Origin: Zychaea mexicana
Lineage: Eukaryota > Mucoromycota > Mucoromycetes > Mucorales > Lichtheimiaceae
Direction of reading: 5' to 3'
NCBI RefSeq assembly: GCF_025766255.1
Contig: NW_026516666.1
Coordinates: forward strand, 949,357 to 1,013,356
Length of the DNA: 64,000 nucleotides
Positions 62,026 through 64,000 of this stretch are shown here, one piece after another (position 1 is the first letter of the stretch; every line of letters begins with the position of its first letter). A model generated the notes under the pieces. That model saw nothing but the letters and a program-made list of their open reading frames with translations. It was not told the DNA's origin and ran no database searches. The translations under genes and the position numbers were made by a program.

Positions 62026-63874
62026 ATTTTTTGCAGGCTTCTCTTTCGTTTGTTAAGCTTCTCTAGTCGCTGTTGTTTCTTCGACACCAGCCAAAATACG
62101 TAGGACTTGAGCACGGTAATCATTTTCAAAAACTGCGTCAACATATAGATTACACGATCAGCACGATGATTGCGACTGTATGGAAGATATTTGCGTTTAA
62201 GTTTGGAATGCCAGCTTTCGATCAGATTATTTGTATGGAAGGACGCATTCTAAAGAATATACAACCGTGCATTATGTTGAAGCGCAAAATAAAGCTAAAA
62301 CGAGCCTAAAACGTACCTCTCTCCAAGCCTTGCTCCAAAGATGATGCTTAGGATGCCCAATAGTCCAACACACAGCCATAAAATGCTCATATGTATCCCG
62401 CCAATTGTTAACCAAGCCTGCACAAATTCAACGACGGTTTTGCAATTCATCAAAGAACCAAGGGCAGAACGAGCTTCATCTCTTCTTTTCTTCGTATCCG
62501 CTGTTGACAGAGTAGTTTTGATCTAGAACCCAACATATAGAAAAAAGAAGGTTATATTGAATATACGATAATGTGGCTAACTAAATGGTACCTTGGACGT
62601 GATGTGCTTTTCCCATGCTCTTTTGATGTGCCAATGACACAGAAGAACTTGAACTTGATGACCATAAACTGCTCTGATGCTGTTAATTTCAACTGGACTG
62701 CAATCGATCATGATCCTTGTTGGTGTGTATTCAATTCTGTCTCGGAGCCATCGAAACCATACTTGCAAATTTTCACTATCTTCTTTATCTGTGATCATAA
62801 ACGCAAGAGGGTAACCTTGTCCAGTAACTGTATGCTTGGCAACGATAGAAAACAGATACGCATCAGCCCGACCACTGATGATAGATTTGCAAGTCTTGTG
62901 TGTGGCATCAATACAGATCTCATTTGATTTCTTGAGCAGCTATAAAGCACATATGCATCTTAATATACGAACATTGCATTATATTTAAGTATATATCTTT
63001 TCTTACCAAAGCTTGTCGTGATGATATCCATGCAACAACAAAAGTAGAATCCGTGATATATTCCAACGTTTGATAACCTTGATCTTTTAAAAAGAGAAGC
63101 CACTTGACTACACTTTCTTTATCGATTAAATCTTTTCTTGCTAATCTTGACTGTTGGTTGGCGATGATATTCATGACATGATGCTGCTTCACACGTAAGG
63201 CTTCCGGGAACGGTCCTTCGCCTTCCTCGAGCTGATACCACAGGTTAGCATCTCTACAAGTTATCATCATAGTTTTGCTTTACATGTATAGATGATACTT
63301 ACATCTTAAGTTGTTTATCAGTCAAACGCAGATGTTCCTGAATTTGATCCCACTCCAACTTGTTATTGACAAGTTCTTCGATCCATTTACGTGTTTCAGC
63401 GGGGAGTTGTGAGCGAGTAGCATTGGTTATCTCGGTAGGGTCATGGTGTTGATGTTGCCAGTGATATACAAGTTTGATTTTGCCTGAGAATAAGTATTGA
63501 ATACGGTATCGAGCACGACAATTTACTTTAATAGATGGTTTTGCAAGTCGACGTTTTTTGATGGGAGCAGGTTCAGTTGAGTCTATGGGCAGAGCAGGGA
63601 CAGCTGGTACCGATGTTTCTCTTGAGTGATCACAGAAAAAAGTGATGCTACGTTCAACTTTCCGAGGACGGCCGGTATTGTTTCGGCGTGCATCTGAAGC
63701 CTTGGGTACGGAGATGTACTTGTTGTTGGTGATGAAGTTGGCAGGCTGCTTGGGGTTTTCTTTAACCCACTCGTCAAGTTGTTGCTGGTTGTCAAAAATC
63801 TCTGTAACTACTTCGGTAGGGTAGGTGGGAAAGACACGGACAAGGTATCCAAGGCTATCAGATGCAGAGGCCAT
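62026..63874 (-). pseudogene. Mutator-like (MULE) DNA transposase, frameshifted
   Basis: Exons read 63874-63303, 63253-63007, 62939-62592, about 62523-62300 and 62249-62026. The N-terminal part has Cys/His spacing like FAR1/WRKY-type zinc fingers (ITFFCDHS, CRARYRIQYLFSG, YHWQHQHHD). The MULE DDE core follows: NEICIDATHKTCKS (first Asp), RIMIDCSPVEINSIRA (second Asp), VLLCHWHIKRAWEKH, and TNNLIESWHSKLKRKY (Glu). The reading frame is lost by one base near 62411, inside exon 4, where the conserved NWRDTYEHFMAVCW text moves to another frame. It slips again between about 62130 and 62090, where ENDYRAQVLRILAGV is in a third frame. Splice sites are otherwise good, so the copy is young but probably inactive. 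Confidence 0.78.
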
Positions 63875-64000
63875 TGTTGTAGGTGAGCAATTGACAAAAC
63901 AACAAAGGTACAGTTGCGACGCGTCGCTGTGGGAACATGAAAAAGTTTTACTCTGTGATTGAAAACTTCTCTGACGTAATTTTTCTTGATGAATAAACGA
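63875..64000. other. upstream flank of the MULE copy, window edge
   Basis: The 5' flank of the transposase gene. The terminal inverted repeat expected for a MULE would lie in or beyond this stretch and cannot be checked because the window ends. Confidence 0.4.

Noticed and set aside
1..64000. CRISPR array, tRNA or rRNA genes
   Set aside because: No regularly spaced repeats, no cloverleaf with A and B boxes and no rRNA-like sequence were recognised by eye; a tRNAscan or Rfam run could still reveal a tRNA.

Overview
The window looks like nuclear DNA of an early-diverging filamentous fungus, most likely Mucoromycota and probably Mucorales. Genes carry many short GT-AG introns (mostly 50-110 nt), with branch-point-like CTAAC/CTGAT motifs. 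Spacers are AT-rich, Gln/Ser tracts are frequent, and there is no operon structure. Gene models were built by hand by joining reading frames across splice sites. Exon phases close for every model marked confident. Family names come from motif recognition, not from a database search.

Left part (0-22 kb), housekeeping genes on both strands: a multi-pass membrane protein (+); branched-chain aminotransferase (+, 8 exons, one GC-AG intron); a PNUTS/PPP1R10-type PP1 regulator (-, TFIIS-N domain, RVxF motif, CCCH finger, an 8-nt micro-exon); the U1 snRNP splicing factor PRP40 (-, 12 exons); heme A synthase COX15 (-), divergent from diphthamide synthase subunit DPH1 (+); and an ankyrin-DIL protein (-, one GC-AG intron).

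Middle (25-46 kb), all on the minus strand: two paralogous glycine-rich-domain (DUF1399/GRDP-type) genes with matching exon phases flank a block of a SUR7/PalI-like membrane protein, a TPR/Mlp1-type nuclear basket protein, the ERMES subunit MMM1 and a secreted, acidic, GPI-anchored-type protein. Spacers around them hold short coding-like scraps, and a cluster of hairpins lies at 47.1 kb.

Right part (48-64 kb): cullin-4 (+, 20 exons, including an 11-nt micro-exon), then mobile-element territory: a decayed F-box/LRR-like region; a full-length, 18-exon Fanzor gene (the eukaryotic TnpB/OMEGA-type RNA-guided nuclease family) on the minus strand; a run of perfect hairpins downstream of it that is a candidate guide RNA (fRNA/omega-RNA) locus; a small Myb/SANT-like gene; and a frameshifted Mutator-like (MULE) transposase at the right edge. 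The Fanzor locus is the most notable content. Its RuvC core residues and zinc ribbon are all present, and no stop or frameshift is seen in the 970-residue model.
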